Shown: positions 1 to 7,464, counted from the stretch's first letter. The stretch is DNA of 15,326 nucleotides from Actinomycetota bacterium (GCA_023488925.1 JAMDDA010000027.1:1-15326); one strand, 5' to 3'. Notes: generated by a model not told the origin, from the letters alone. A program made the numbers and translations.

Positions 1-477
1 GTCCATCATCAGGATGCGGGGCTGTGACATCAAGGCGCGGCCGATCGCCAGCATCTGCTGTTCTCCCCCGGAGAGCGTCCGGGCCAGCTGTTTCTCGCGC
101 TCCTTCAATCGAGGGAAAAGCTCATAGACTTCTTCCAGCGTCTTGGACCGCACGGCCCGGGCTCGCTTGTGGCTCCCTCCCACGAACAGGTTCTCGTGCA
201 CGGTCAAATCCGGGAAGAGCTTGCGGCCTTCCGGCACCTGCACCACTCCTTGGCGCACGATTTCGTGCGCTTCGAGCTTTGTGAGCTCCACGTCGCCGAG
301 CATGATACGGCCGCGCGTGGGCCGAACCACGCCCGAGATCGTGTTGATGAGCGTCGACTTGCCGGCGCCGTTTGCCCCGACAATGCTGACGATCAGACCT
401 TCTTCCACATGCAGGGAGATATCATGGAGGGCCTTGAAGGCCGCATACTGCACGCTCACGTTCTCGACCTCAAGCAA
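1..477 (-). CDS. livF: Branched-chain amino-acid ABC transporter ATPase LivF (3' part cut by window edge)
   Basis: Second cytoplasmic ATPase of a LIV-type (HAAT) importer, which powers uptake of branched-chain or related amino acids. The 159 visible codons show Walker A GANGAGKST (about residues 34-42), the Q-loop region VVQVPEGRKLFPDLT (78-92) and a canonical signature LSGGEQQ (135-141). The frame leaves the window inside Walker B (ILMMD), so the D-loop, H-loop and C-terminus are missing. I chose the TTG at 477 because GAGGAGGAG lies just upstream at good spacing and the reading MLEVENVSVQY is the usual LivF opening. This start lies inside the 3' end of livG (8-bp overlap), which fits translational coupling. 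The LivF rather than LivG identity rests on VPEGR after the Q-loop and on gene order. The exact substrate is not visible. Confidence 0.93.
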   Translation of the reverse strand, partial: MLEVENVSVQYAAFKALHDISLHVEEGLIVSIVGANGAGKSTLINTISGVVRPTRGRIMLGDVELTKLEAHEIVRQGVVQVPEGRKLFPDLTVHENLFVGGSHKRARAVRSKTLEEVYELFPRLKEREKQLARTLSGGEQQMLAIGRALMSQPRILMMD

Positions 478-1204
478 CGTACTCCTCCTCCCCGCCCAGG
501 TAGGCGTCGAGGACCGCCTGGTTGCGCGAGATTTCCGCGGGGGTGCCCTCGGCGATCTTTGCACCGAAGTTCAACACCGTGATGCGGTGACACAGGTTCA
601 TGATCACCTTCATGACGTGCTCGACCACCAGCAGAGTCATGCCCTCGGCGTTGAGCTGGCGCACCAGAGTCAGCATGTCGTCGATCTCCACCGGAGTGAG
701 CCCGGCGGCCATCTCGTCGAGCAGCAGGAGCTCGGGCTCGGTGGCGAGCGCCTTGCCGATCTCGAGCCGCTTCAGCTCCATCAAAGTCAGATCCTTGCCG
801 AGGACACCCGCCTTGTGACCCATACCCACTCGTTCCAGGGCCTGCTGGGCCGCCTTCTCCACGGCGGTGCGGGAACCGTGGCGAACGTAGGCACCGATCA
901 TAACGTTCTCGAGGGCGGTGATGTCGGGGAAAGGTTGCACCACCTGGAATGTCCGGGTGATCCCCCGTTTGCATATCTGGTGGGCCTTCAGTCCGGCGAT
1001 GTTCTCGCCCTTGAAGGTGATCACCCCCGCTGAAGGCGCAAGCGCACCCGATACCAGGTTGAAAATGGTGGTCTTACCCGCACCGTTTGGACCGATGAGA
1101 CCGACCACTTCACCACGATCCACGTGGAAGCTGACGTCGTTCACCGCGGTGAGCCCGCCAAAACGACGGGTAAGGTTCTCCACGGCGAGCAGGTGCGCGC
1201 TCAT
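470..1204 (-). CDS. livG: Branched-chain amino-acid ABC transporter ATPase LivG
   Basis: First cytoplasmic ATPase of the LIV-type importer, 244 residues, near the usual family length. Walker A GPNGAGKTT is at 38-46, the Q-loop glutamine is in RTFQ (about 87), Walker B is LLLLDE (159-164) and the H-loop is in VVEH (about 196). The ABC signature is divergent: the LSGGQ position reads LTLMELK (139-145). A relaxed signature of this kind is, to my knowledge, found in part of the LivG family, while LivF here keeps LSGGE. The start is the ATG at 1204 whose ATGA overlaps the livM stop. An upstream in-frame extension exists but lies wholly inside livM and is not credible. The C-terminus EEEYVA overlaps the livF start. 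Confidence 0.94.
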   Translation of the reverse strand: MSAHLLAVENLTRRFGGLTAVNDVSFHVDRGEVVGLIGPNGAGKTTIFNLVSGALAPSAGVITFKGENIAGLKAHQICKRGITRTFQVVQPFPDITALENVMIGAYVRHGSRTAVEKAAQQALERVGMGHKAGVLGKDLTLMELKRLEIGKALATEPELLLLDEMAAGLTPVEIDDMLTLVRQLNAEGMTLLVVEHVMKVIMNLCHRITVLNFGAKIAEGTPAEISRNQAVLDAYLGGEEEYVA

Positions 1205-2235
1205 GCCCCCCCTCTTTCTCTCGCCGTATCGCCGGCGCCGGCAGACGAGGCCGCGGGTTCCACGCCCTCTCGGCGGGGCCGAATCCGCCGCTGCAGGCTC
1301 CGCGCCACACCCACGATGCCGCGCGGCATGAACAACATGACCAAGACCAAGATGGCGCCATACACGAAGACGTTCAGACCGGAGAGCGTCTGCCCGAAAG
1401 TGCCCCGCACCCACTCGGCGATCGGCACGAGCACGGCCGCCCCCACGATGGGACCCCAGACGGTTCCCAGTCCTCCGATGATGGAGTAGAGAAGGATCTG
1501 TATCGAGATGGTCTCCCCGAACACACTCCTTGGCTCCACATACGTGAAGTACTGCACGTAGAACGTGCCGCCCACGGCACACAGGGCCGCGCTGAGCGCC
1601 GTGGCCTGGATCTTGGTCATCAGGGTGTCGACGCCCAATGCTTCAGCCGCATCTTCGTTCTCGCGCACGGCGATGAGGCGATAGCCGAAGCGGCGCCGGC
1701 TCAACCACTGCGAGAGCAAGACGGCAAGAAGCGCCAGCACGAGAATGATGTAGAAGAAGCCCGCTTTCGAATCGAATTGCAGGCGCGAGAGCCCCGTGCC
1801 CACAAGCGGGACCGACAGACCGGAGGCCTGCCCCAGAGCCCGCCAATTGCTCACCACGTAGACGGCGGCCTCGGTGATGGCGATGGTCACCAGAGCGAAA
1901 TAGGCGCCTTTGATACCGGAGCGAAACGTGGCGTAGCCCACAAAGGCCCCGGCAAGTCCTGCCAAGAGCGCTCCCAGCACGAGGCTGATCCACGGATTGA
2001 GTGCGAAGGTGTTGGCCATATAGGCCGTCAGGTAGGCTCCGATGCCCATGAAAAGACCGTGACCCAGGGAATGCTGACCGGCGAAACCGCCCAAGATGTT
2101 CCAGGCGGAGCTCAAGAAGGCCCACATCAAGATCAGGATGACGATGTGCAGCCAGTACTGGCTGAGCACCGCAGGTAAGAGGCCCACGAGGGCAAAAACC
2201 ACCACCGGTACCAGGTACTCACGCCAGGCGCTCAT
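1201..2235 (-). CDS. livM: Branched-chain amino-acid ABC transporter permease LivM
   Basis: Integral membrane permease of the LIV importer, 344 residues, with eight or more hydrophobic segments. The first is a long N-terminal helix, VVVFALVGLLPAVL. The family region GGFAGQHSLGHGLFMGIGAYLTAY (about residues 50-73) matches the GGxxGQxSLGH element of LivM proteins. The segment RENEDAAEALGVD (about 197-209) is the cytoplasmic loop with the conserved EA motif expected to contact the ATPases. The C-terminal 35 residues are charged and proline/alanine-rich, and are probably disordered. The ATG at 2235 forms an ATGA overlap with the livH stop. The 3' end overlaps livG in the same way, so livHMG are likely coupled in translation. 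Confidence 0.95.
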   Translation of the reverse strand: MSAWREYLVPVVVFALVGLLPAVLSQYWLHIVILILMWAFLSSAWNILGGFAGQHSLGHGLFMGIGAYLTAYMANTFALNPWISLVLGALLAGLAGAFVGYATFRSGIKGAYFALVTIAITEAAVYVVSNWRALGQASGLSVPLVGTGLSRLQFDSKAGFFYIILVLALLAVLLSQWLSRRRFGYRLIAVRENEDAAEALGVDTLMTKIQATALSAALCAVGGTFYVQYFTYVEPRSVFGETISIQILLYSIIGGLGTVWGPIVGAAVLVPIAEWVRGTFGQTLSGLNVFVYGAILVLVMLFMPRGIVGVARSLQRRIRPRREGVEPAASSAGAGDTARERGGA

Positions 2236-3110
2236 GCCCGCCTCCGAGCCAGCACCCCTTCCGGGCGGAAGAGCAGGAAGAGGATGAAGATGCCGAAGGT
2301 GAAAACCCGCGACAAGGACCCCTGGAAGAGAGCAGCGCCCAGTGACTCGGTGAGGCCGATGATGAGACCGCCGACGAAGGCACCGAGAAAGTTGCCCATG
2401 CCCCCCAACACCACCACGACGAAAGCGATCAGTCCCAGGAACATCCCCACCGTAGGGGAGGTGTAGTAGAAGGGCAAGAGCAGAGTGGCGGCCGCCCCCA
2501 ATGTGGCGGAACCCAGTCCGAAAGCCAGCAGGTAGGTGGTGCGCACGTCAATACCCATCAGAGTAGCCGCGGCCGGGTTCTGGGCGGAAGCCCGAATGGA
2601 ACGGCCCATGTCGGTGGTGCGCAGATAATAGTAGAGTATCAGAGTGGTGGCGACCGAGCCGACAAAAGCGATGATCTCGGGCAGACTGACGGCTACCGGA
2701 CCCAGGTTCATGATAATGGTCTTGTACTTGGTCTGGACGGAAAGCACGTCGGCCTTGAAAAGCATCTGGGCACCAGACTGCAGCATGAGAGATACACCCA
2801 GAGTCAGCATGATCTGGTTCATCGTCGGGTCTTTGAGTATAGGGCGGATTGTTACCCGGAAAATGAGAGCGCCTATGAGAAATAGTCCCGGTATGGTTAC
2901 CAGCGCGGTCAGATAAGGATCCCACCCCCAGCCGGTGATCAAGAAGTAGGCGATATACAGGCCGATCATCAAGAACTCACCATGGGCGAAGTTGATGATT
3001 TTCATCACGCCCCAGATGAGGGTCAGGCCGATGGAGATGAGGGCGAAGACTCCCCCGATCAAGATCCCACTGGCCAGTGCCTGCAGGATGACGTCTGAGG
3101 AGAAGGTCAT
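2232..3110 (-). CDS. livH: Branched-chain amino-acid ABC transporter permease LivH
   Basis: Second membrane permease of the LIV importer, 292 residues, strongly hydrophobic throughout. The N-terminal part contains the hallmark NFAHGEFLMIGLY (about residues 39-51), equivalent to the NLAHG element of LivH. A later cytoplasmic loop reads RASAQNPAAATLMGID, with the EAA-like motif of these permeases. The ATG at 3110 is preceded by CGGAGG with a short 4-nt spacer. The open frame continues 51 codons upstream, but that part would run through the intergenic hairpin into livJ and lacks membrane-protein character. The livM ATG overlaps its stop. Confidence 0.95.
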   Translation of the reverse strand: MTFSSDVILQALASGILIGGVFALISIGLTLIWGVMKIINFAHGEFLMIGLYIAYFLITGWGWDPYLTALVTIPGLFLIGALIFRVTIRPILKDPTMNQIMLTLGVSLMLQSGAQMLFKADVLSVQTKYKTIIMNLGPVAVSLPEIIAFVGSVATTLILYYYLRTTDMGRSIRASAQNPAAATLMGIDVRTTYLLAFGLGSATLGAAATLLLPFYYTSPTVGMFLGLIAFVVVVLGGMGNFLGAFVGGLIIGLTESLGAALFQGSLSRVFTFGIFILFLLFRPEGVLARRRA

Positions 3111-3130
3111 AAGGCCTCCGAGGGGATATG

Positions 3131-3144
3131 CGACACGGTTGTCG
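3131..3144 (-). other. Small hairpin in the livJ-livH spacer
   Basis: CGACA and TGTCG pair around a CGGT tetranucleotide directly next to the large spacer hairpin, on the livH side. With its neighbour it leaves little unpaired RNA between the two genes. Its role is unknown. It may simply stack on the larger stem. Confidence 0.4.
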
Positions 3145-3178
3145 TGGTGGCCGGCCCCGTTCCCGGGGCCGGCCACCA
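3145..3178 (-). terminator. Strong intercistronic hairpin between livJ and livH
   Basis: Two perfect 15-nt complementary arms (3145-3159 and 3164-3178, core GGCCGGCCCCG) close a four-base loop in the 107-bp spacer downstream of the binding-protein gene. No T-run follows on the minus strand, so it is not a classic intrinsic terminator. Such stems after a binding-protein gene are known to act as partial terminators or as 3'-end barriers that stabilise the upstream message, giving more binding protein than permease. That role is inferred here. Confidence 0.6.
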
Positions 3179-3217
3179 TTCTGAAGAACCTACCACCGCG
3201 CGAGCAGCAGCCTCCAC

Positions 3218-4498
3218 CTACTGAGGCAGTTGCACCTTGACCGCGGCGTACTCGGCGGGCCACACCGGCTTGAGCTCCCCGCCTTGGATCTGCATGACGA
3301 ACAGAGGTGCGCTCATGTTCTGCCCATCGGGGCCGAATTGCAGCTTGTCGGTAGGCAGGATCATATTCGGACCCTTGGGCATGTTGGTGGCGGCGAGCGC
3401 CGTCCGCAGCGCTTCCCGATCAGCGCTGCCGGCACGCTCGAGGGCATCGGCCAGAACCCAGCCCGCTTGGTAGGCATAGGCGCCGTTACCGGTGATGTCG
3501 TTACCGTACTTGGCCTTGAACTTGTCGTTCAGGACCTCGGCTCCGGCGGCGTACTTCGTATACTCGATCTCGGTCAGAATGTTCTCCGCCGAGGTGCCGA
3601 GGCGCTTGATGAACTCAGGATCGATGGTGCCGCCGGCCGCGTCGAAGAAGAGCTGCTTCATACCCAGCTTTTCCTTGGCCTGGGCGATGAGGATCGAGTC
3701 GTTCAGGTAGGTCACCATCAAGACCACGTCCGGGTTGGCCGCCTTGATCTTGGAGACCTGGGTGGTCAGGTCGGCCGCACTCGCCGGGTAGGGCACCTCG
3801 GCGACCATCTCCATGCCGGCTTCTTTCAGGTACTTCTTCTGGCCTTCGGCCGTGGAGGTGCCGAAGTCGGTGTCCTCATGCAGGAGCGCGACCTTCTTGA
3901 CGTCGAGGCCCACCAGGTTCTTGAGGTCTTTCAGGAAGGCCACCTGGTCCTTGGCGTACCATTCGGCCTTGGGACAGATGCGGAAGGTATACTTGAAACC
4001 CCGGCCGGTAATGTCGTCGGCCACGGCCATGCTGACCACGAAGGGGGTCTTCAAGCGCTCGGCCGCCTGGGTCGCCGGCAGGGCCACCTTGGACTGGTAG
4101 GTGCCCACGATGGCCGCCACGTTCTCCTGCTGCACCAGGCGCTCCACCTCGCTTATGGCCACATCGGGCTTGCCCTGGGAGTCGGCCTCGATCAGCTCGA
4201 TCTTGGCGCCGCCCATGGACTTGATGCCGCCCGCCGCATTGATCTCCTCGATGGCCAGCTTGAGGCCCTGCACGTTCTCTTCGCCCAGCTTGGCGAGGTC
4301 ACCCGAGGTCGGGTAAAGCGAGGCGATCTTGATGGTTCCACCTGCCCCGCCCGTAGTTGCGGTGCCTCCGACCGTGGTCTCGGTGCCCGCTCCGCCCGCC
4401 GTGGTCGTGGTCGCGCTGCTCCCGCCGCAGGCCACGGCAAAAAGGGCCAGGAGGAGCACCAAGACGATTGCAGTGACGGCTGTCCAGCTTCTTCTCAT
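3218..4498 (-). CDS. livJ: LIV-type ABC transporter substrate-binding lipoprotein
   Basis: Extracytoplasmic binding protein of the Leu/Ile/Val family (Peripla_BP_6 fold), 426 residues, which delivers ligand to LivHM. It has an n-region MRRS, a hydrophobic stretch (about 8-23) and a lipobox ending VAC with the lipidated Cys at 24. A Thr/Gly-rich linker follows (about 25-54), so the protein should be anchored to the outer face of the membrane. The mature domain starts near IKIASLYPTSGDLAKLGEENVQG (56-78), the normal family opening, and continues to the C-terminus. It heads the transporter operon. The start ATG has only a weak GGGGG ribosome site about 6 nt upstream. Ligand specificity cannot be read from sequence. 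The symbol is given by family and could equally be livK. Confidence 0.93.
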   Translation of the reverse strand: MRRSWTAVTAIVLVLLLALFAVACGGSSATTTTAGGAGTETTVGGTATTGGAGGTIKIASLYPTSGDLAKLGEENVQGLKLAIEEINAAGGIKSMGGAKIELIEADSQGKPDVAISEVERLVQQENVAAIVGTYQSKVALPATQAAERLKTPFVVSMAVADDITGRGFKYTFRICPKAEWYAKDQVAFLKDLKNLVGLDVKKVALLHEDTDFGTSTAEGQKKYLKEAGMEMVAEVPYPASAADLTTQVSKIKAANPDVVLMVTYLNDSILIAQAKEKLGMKQLFFDAAGGTIDPEFIKRLGTSAENILTEIEYTKYAAGAEVLNDKFKAKYGNDITGNGAYAYQAGWVLADALERAGSADREALRTALAATNMPKGPNMILPTDKLQFGPDGQNMSAPLFVMQIQGGELKPVWPAEYAAVKVQLPQ

Positions 4499-4598
4499 TC
4501 AAGTACCCCCGTCGTATAGAAGGTTCCGCTCCCAGAGGCCGGCCGACATCGGCTGCCACGACGTCCCGCCCGTTCCTTCCCATGGCCTTCCGGGCACC

Positions 4599-4618
4599 AC
4601 CCGGTAGTCTACTCGGGT
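4599..4618. promoter_or_regulatory. Operator-like dyad overlapping the putative livJ -10
   Basis: ACCCG-GTAG, a central T, then CTAC-(T)-CGGGT forms an almost perfect 20-bp inverted repeat. One extra T in the right arm is the only defect. It covers the proposed -10 box (4606-4611), a typical place for a repressor of an amino-acid uptake operon. It could instead fold as a leader hairpin. The cognate regulator is not in the window. Confidence 0.4.
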
Positions 4619-4634
4619 CGTGCTTCCAGCGCCA
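4606..4634 (-). promoter_or_regulatory. Possible livJ promoter
   Basis: The minus strand reads TGGCGC, a 17-bp spacer, then TAGACT. These match the sigma-70 consensus at 3 of 6 and 4 of 6 positions, so the case is weak by sequence. It is supported by position: it lies just downstream of a terminator-like structure and about 100 bases before livJ. It also coincides with the inverted repeat at 4599-4618. Confidence 0.3.
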
Positions 4635-4638
4635 GAGG

Positions 4639-4719
4639 AAAAATCGGGGCGGTCGGACCACCCGACCAGAAGGCACACCGGTCGTGCCGCACGGCAGGAT
4701 AACAGAGCCGACCGCCGAT
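4639..4719 (-). terminator. Terminator-like element with competing stems (leuS terminator or livJ attenuator)
   Basis: On the minus strand an upstream arm ATCGGCGGTCGG (4719-4708) pairs with CCGACCG-CC-CCGAT (4656-4643) over 12 bp with a two-base bulge, and the stem is followed at once by TTTT. A middle segment GGTCGG (4667-4662) can pair with the same downstream arm instead, giving a 6-bp hairpin with a five-base loop. That pairing excludes the long stem. The 51-base loop also holds the self-complementary TGCCGTGCGGCA. This is the only intergenic stem-plus-T-run I found in the window. It could simply end leuS transcripts, or it could control read-through into livJ. Confidence 0.45.
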
Positions 4720-4771
4720 CCGGTAGGAGTTGCGCACAATGAACCGCCCATGCGGTGTACCCGCCTACATC

Positions 4772-4802
4772 GCCGGGGCGGCGCCGAAGCCGCCGCCCCG
4801 GC
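4772..4802 (-). terminator. GC hairpin immediately after the leuS stop
   Basis: Perfect 12-bp arms (4772-4783 and 4791-4802, core CCGGGGCGGCG) with a 7-base loop begin one base past the leuS stop codon. No T-run follows. It may be a GC-rich actinobacterial-style terminator or a message-stabilising 3' stem. The T-containing structure at 4639-4719 is the better true terminator. Confidence 0.5.
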
Positions 4803-4803
4803 C

Positions 4804-7464
4804 TCAGCGCACCACCAGATTCACCAGCTTGCCCGGAACCACGATCTCCTTCACCACCGCCTTGCCCTGCAGGTGCCTGGCTACGCCGGGAAGGGCCTTG
4901 GCCGCCACGACGACCTCGGCTTCGCTCACATCGGTGCCGACCACCAACCGATCGCGCACCTTGCCGTTCACCTGCACGGCCAGCTCGACCGTCTCGTGCT
5001 CGAGAAAGGCCGGATCGGGTTCCGGCCAGGGAGCGTCCCAGATGCGCTCCCGGCCCATCATCTCCCAGAGCTCGGCACCCATGTGTGGAGCGAACGGTTC
5101 CAAGAGGCGCACGAGCATCTCTATCGCTTCCGCCAACACCCGGCGCCCCTCGGCCGTGGCGTGGAGTGCGGCCGCCTTGGCCGAGGTGATTTCGTTGTGG
5201 AGCTCCATGATGGCGGCCAAGGCCGTGTTGAAGTGGAAACGTTCTCCGATGTCGACCGTGACTTTGGCGATCACCTGATTGGTCTTCACCAGCAGAGCCC
5301 GGGCCGCAGGCTGCAGGCTCTCCGCCGCCGGCAAGGGGCCCAGGGTGCCGGGAGCGGCGCCCTCGGGAGCCGTGAACCAGCCGGCCTCCACCGCGTCGGT
5401 CACCAGCCGCCAAACCCGGTTCAGGAAGCGGTTGATGCCCTCGATGCCCTGGTCGTTCCATTCGACGTCACTCTCGCCGGGCCCCATGAACATGATGTAG
5501 CTGCGGAGAGAGTCGGCGCCGTAGCGGGCCACGTGCTCGTCGGGGTTGACCACATTGCCCTTGGACTTCGACATCTTGGCGCCCTTGTAGTAGATCATCC
5601 CCTGGGTGAAGAGGTTCTTGAAGGGTTCCTCGAAGCCCACCAGTCCCAGATCGTAGAGCACCTTGGTGAAGAAGCGCGAGTACATGAGATGCAGAATGGC
5701 GTGCTCGACGCCCCCGATGTACTGGTCCACCGGAAGCCAGTAGTCCACCGCCGCCCGGTCGAAGGCCACGTCGTCCCGCCAGGGAGAGGCATAGCGCAGG
5801 TAGTACCAGGAGGAGTCCACGAAGGTGTCCATGGTGTCGGGATCACGCCGAGCCGGCCCGCCGCATCGGGGGCACGTCGTGTTAATGAAGTGCTCGGCGG
5901 CCGCCAGGGGTGACTTGCCTTTGGGCGCGTAATCGCTGATATCCGGGAGCAGGACGGGCAGATCCTTCTCGGGTACGGGCATCTCGCCGCAGGTTTCGCA
6001 GTAGATGATGGGAATGGGGCAGCCCCAGTATCGCTGGCGCGAGAGCAGCCAGTCGCGCAGCTTGTAGTTCACGGCGAAATCGGCCTTCCCCCTCTCCTTG
6101 AGCCACTCCGTCACCCGGCGGATGCCCTCCGCTTTGGAGAGCCCGTCGAAGGGTCCGCTGTTGACCAACACACCGTCGCCGGGGTACGCCGCGGTCAGCT
6201 CGCCGTTCTCGTCCTTGAACTCCCGCGGGCTCGTGATCACCTCCACCACCGGCAGCCCGTACTTGCGCGCAAAGGCATAGTCACGCTCGTCGTGGCCGGG
6301 TACCGCCATGATGGCTCCGGTGCCGTACTCCATGAGAACGTAGTCGGCCACGTAAACGGGGATCAACGCGCCGTTGACCGGATTCACCGCATACCGGCCC
6401 GTGAAGACCCCGGTCTTCTCCTTCTCGATGCTGGCCCGCTCGATCGCCGAGGTGGCCATGGCCCGGGCGACGTAGCGCGTGACCTCCTCCTCCTCCGCCG
6501 AGCCGCGCACCAACTCCTCCACCAGAGGGTGTTCGGGAGCCAGAATGAAGAAGGTGGCGCCGAACAAGGTGTCCGGGCGGGTGGTGAAGACGGTGATCTC
6601 TTGACCGGCGGCGTCACCGGCCCCCGTGCCACCGGCCCCCGTGCCACCGGCGGCGGCGTCGCCGGCCCCTGTGCCACCGGCCGCCGCCCCGCCCGAGCCG
6701 GCGGACGACCCCGGCGTGACACCTCGGGGCACGATGGTGAAAACCACATTCGCCCCTTCGGAGCGGCCGATCCAGTTGCGTTGCATGGTGATGACCCGCT
6801 CGGGCCAGGACTCGAGCTTGTCGAAATCCTGCAGCAGCCGCTCGGCGTAGTCGGTGATGCGGAAGAACCATTGCCGCAGTTTCTTGGCCTCGACCAGGCT
6901 GTCGCAGCGCTCGCAGTGTCCTTGAATCACTTGCTCGTTGGCCAGGACCGTCTGGCAGGAGGGGCACCAGTTGACCGGCGCCTCCTTCTTGAAGGCCAGA
7001 CCCTTGTTATAGAACTGAATGAAGAGCCATTGGGTCCATTTGTAATACTCCGGCCGGCAGGTGGCCAGCTCCCGACTCCAGTCGATGGACACCCCCAGAC
7101 GGCGCAGCTGGCGGTTGATGGTGGCGATGGCCCGCTCGGTGAACGCCGCCGGATGCTCGCCGGTCTGGATGGCCACGTTCTCGGAGTTCAACCCGAAGGC
7201 GTCATAGCCCATGGGATGGAGCACGCGCTGCCCCTGGTGACGGCGGAACCGGGCGATGACATCGCCCATGGTATAGTTCTTGACATGGCCCATGTGGGCG
7301 CTTCCCGAGGGATAGGGAAACATCTCGAGCACGTACGTGGACTCCTGCCCCTTGCCGGCCTGCAGCTCCTCCCCCGTCGGGTTCTCGACGACGAAGGTCC
7401 GTTCGCGCTCCCAGACCTCCTGCCACTTGGTCTCGATCGCCTCGGGGTCGTACGTCCGTGTCAT
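4804..7464 (-). CDS. leuS: Leucyl-tRNA synthetase
   Basis: Class Ia synthetase that charges tRNA-Leu with leucine in the cytoplasm. Positions count from the GTG at 7473. The HIGH-type motif is SAHMGHVKNYT (59-68), preceded by MFPYPSG. A first Cys4 site is WCPSC/HCERC (169-190). The CP1 editing domain carries TTRPDTLFG (297-305) and GTGAIMAVPGHDERD (384-398), with the editing Asp present. A second Cys-rich pair and DTMDTFVDSSWYYLRY follow, then KMSKS near 632-637 and the anticodon-binding and C-terminal domains. Length is normal for a bacterial LeuRS. An unusual Gly/Ala/Thr/Asp insertion (about 252-290) precedes the editing domain. AAAGGA lies 11 nt before the ATG at 7464 but only 2 nt before the GTG at 7473, so I prefer the ATG (886 residues). 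The GTG would add three residues. Confidence 0.97.
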   Translation of the reverse strand: MTRTYDPEAIETKWQEVWERERTFVVENPTGEELQAGKGQESTYVLEMFPYPSGSAHMGHVKNYTMGDVIARFRRHQGQRVLHPMGYDAFGLNSENVAIQTGEHPAAFTERAIATINRQLRRLGVSIDWSRELATCRPEYYKWTQWLFIQFYNKGLAFKKEAPVNWCPSCQTVLANEQVIQGHCERCDSLVEAKKLRQWFFRITDYAERLLQDFDKLESWPERVITMQRNWIGRSEGANVVFTIVPRGVTPGSSAGSGGAAAGGTGAGDAAAGGTGAGGTGAGDAAGQEITVFTTRPDTLFGATFFILAPEHPLVEELVRGSAEEEEVTRYVARAMATSAIERASIEKEKTGVFTGRYAVNPVNGALIPVYVADYVLMEYGTGAIMAVPGHDERDYAFARKYGLPVVEVITSPREFKDENGELTAAYPGDGVLVNSGPFDGLSKAEGIRRVTEWLKERGKADFAVNYKLRDWLLSRQRYWGCPIPIIYCETCGEMPVPEKDLPVLLPDISDYAPKGKSPLAAAEHFINTTCPRCGGPARRDPDTMDTFVDSSWYYLRYASPWRDDVAFDRAAVDYWLPVDQYIGGVEHAILHLMYSRFFTKVLYDLGLVGFEEPFKNLFTQGMIYYKGAKMSKSKGNVVNPDEHVARYGADSLRSYIMFMGPGESDVEWNDQGIEGINRFLNRVWRLVTDAVEAGWFTAPEGAAPGTLGPLPAAESLQPAARALLVKTNQVIAKVTVDIGERFHFNTALAAIMELHNEITSAKAAALHATAEGRRVLAEAIEMLVRLLEPFAPHMGAELWEMMGRERIWDAPWPEPDPAFLEHETVELAVQVNGKVRDRLVVGTDVSEAEVVVAAKALPGVARHLQGKAVVKEIVVPGKLVNLVVR
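6604..6690 (-). repeat. 15-bp tandem repeat coding a Gly/Thr/Ala/Asp insertion in LeuRS
   Basis: Five 15-bp units (6616-6690) plus a 12-bp partial unit encode five-residue blocks GAAAG, GTGAG, DAAAG, GTGAG, GTGAG and then DAAG. Units 6616-6630 and 6631-6645 are identical and the others differ by a few bases, so recent slippage or duplication is likely. It sits just before the CP1 editing-domain strand ITVFTTRPDT. Confidence 0.85.

Larger units (their letters stand above)
4499..4803 (-). promoter_or_regulatory. Structured intergenic region between leuS and livJ
   Basis: These 305 bases hold no credible gene. Read on the minus strand from leuS towards livJ they contain four elements: a GC hairpin touching the leuS stop (4772-4802), a terminator-like element with competing stems (4639-4719), a weak promoter (4606-4634) and an operator-like dyad (4599-4618). 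About 100 bases of leader remain before livJ. A stop-free frame crosses the region in register for about 150 codons, but it overlaps livJ out of frame and shows no protein-family features. Confidence 0.55.

Noticed and set aside
3230..4519. Open plus-strand frame of 429 codons opposite livJ
   Set aside because: It mirrors livJ exactly. Composition is His/Gly/Leu-rich as expected from reverse-complemented codons, and no motifs are present.
4499..4751. Leader peptide gene controlling livJ
   Set aside because: An ATG frame opens at 4751 through the competing stems, but it is not Leu/Ile/Val-rich at the stem, has no ribosome site and does not stop before livJ.
4582..5913. Open plus-strand frame of 443 codons opposite the end of leuS
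   Set aside because: It is a shadow of leuS rich in His, Val and Gly, with no recognisable domain and no start signals.
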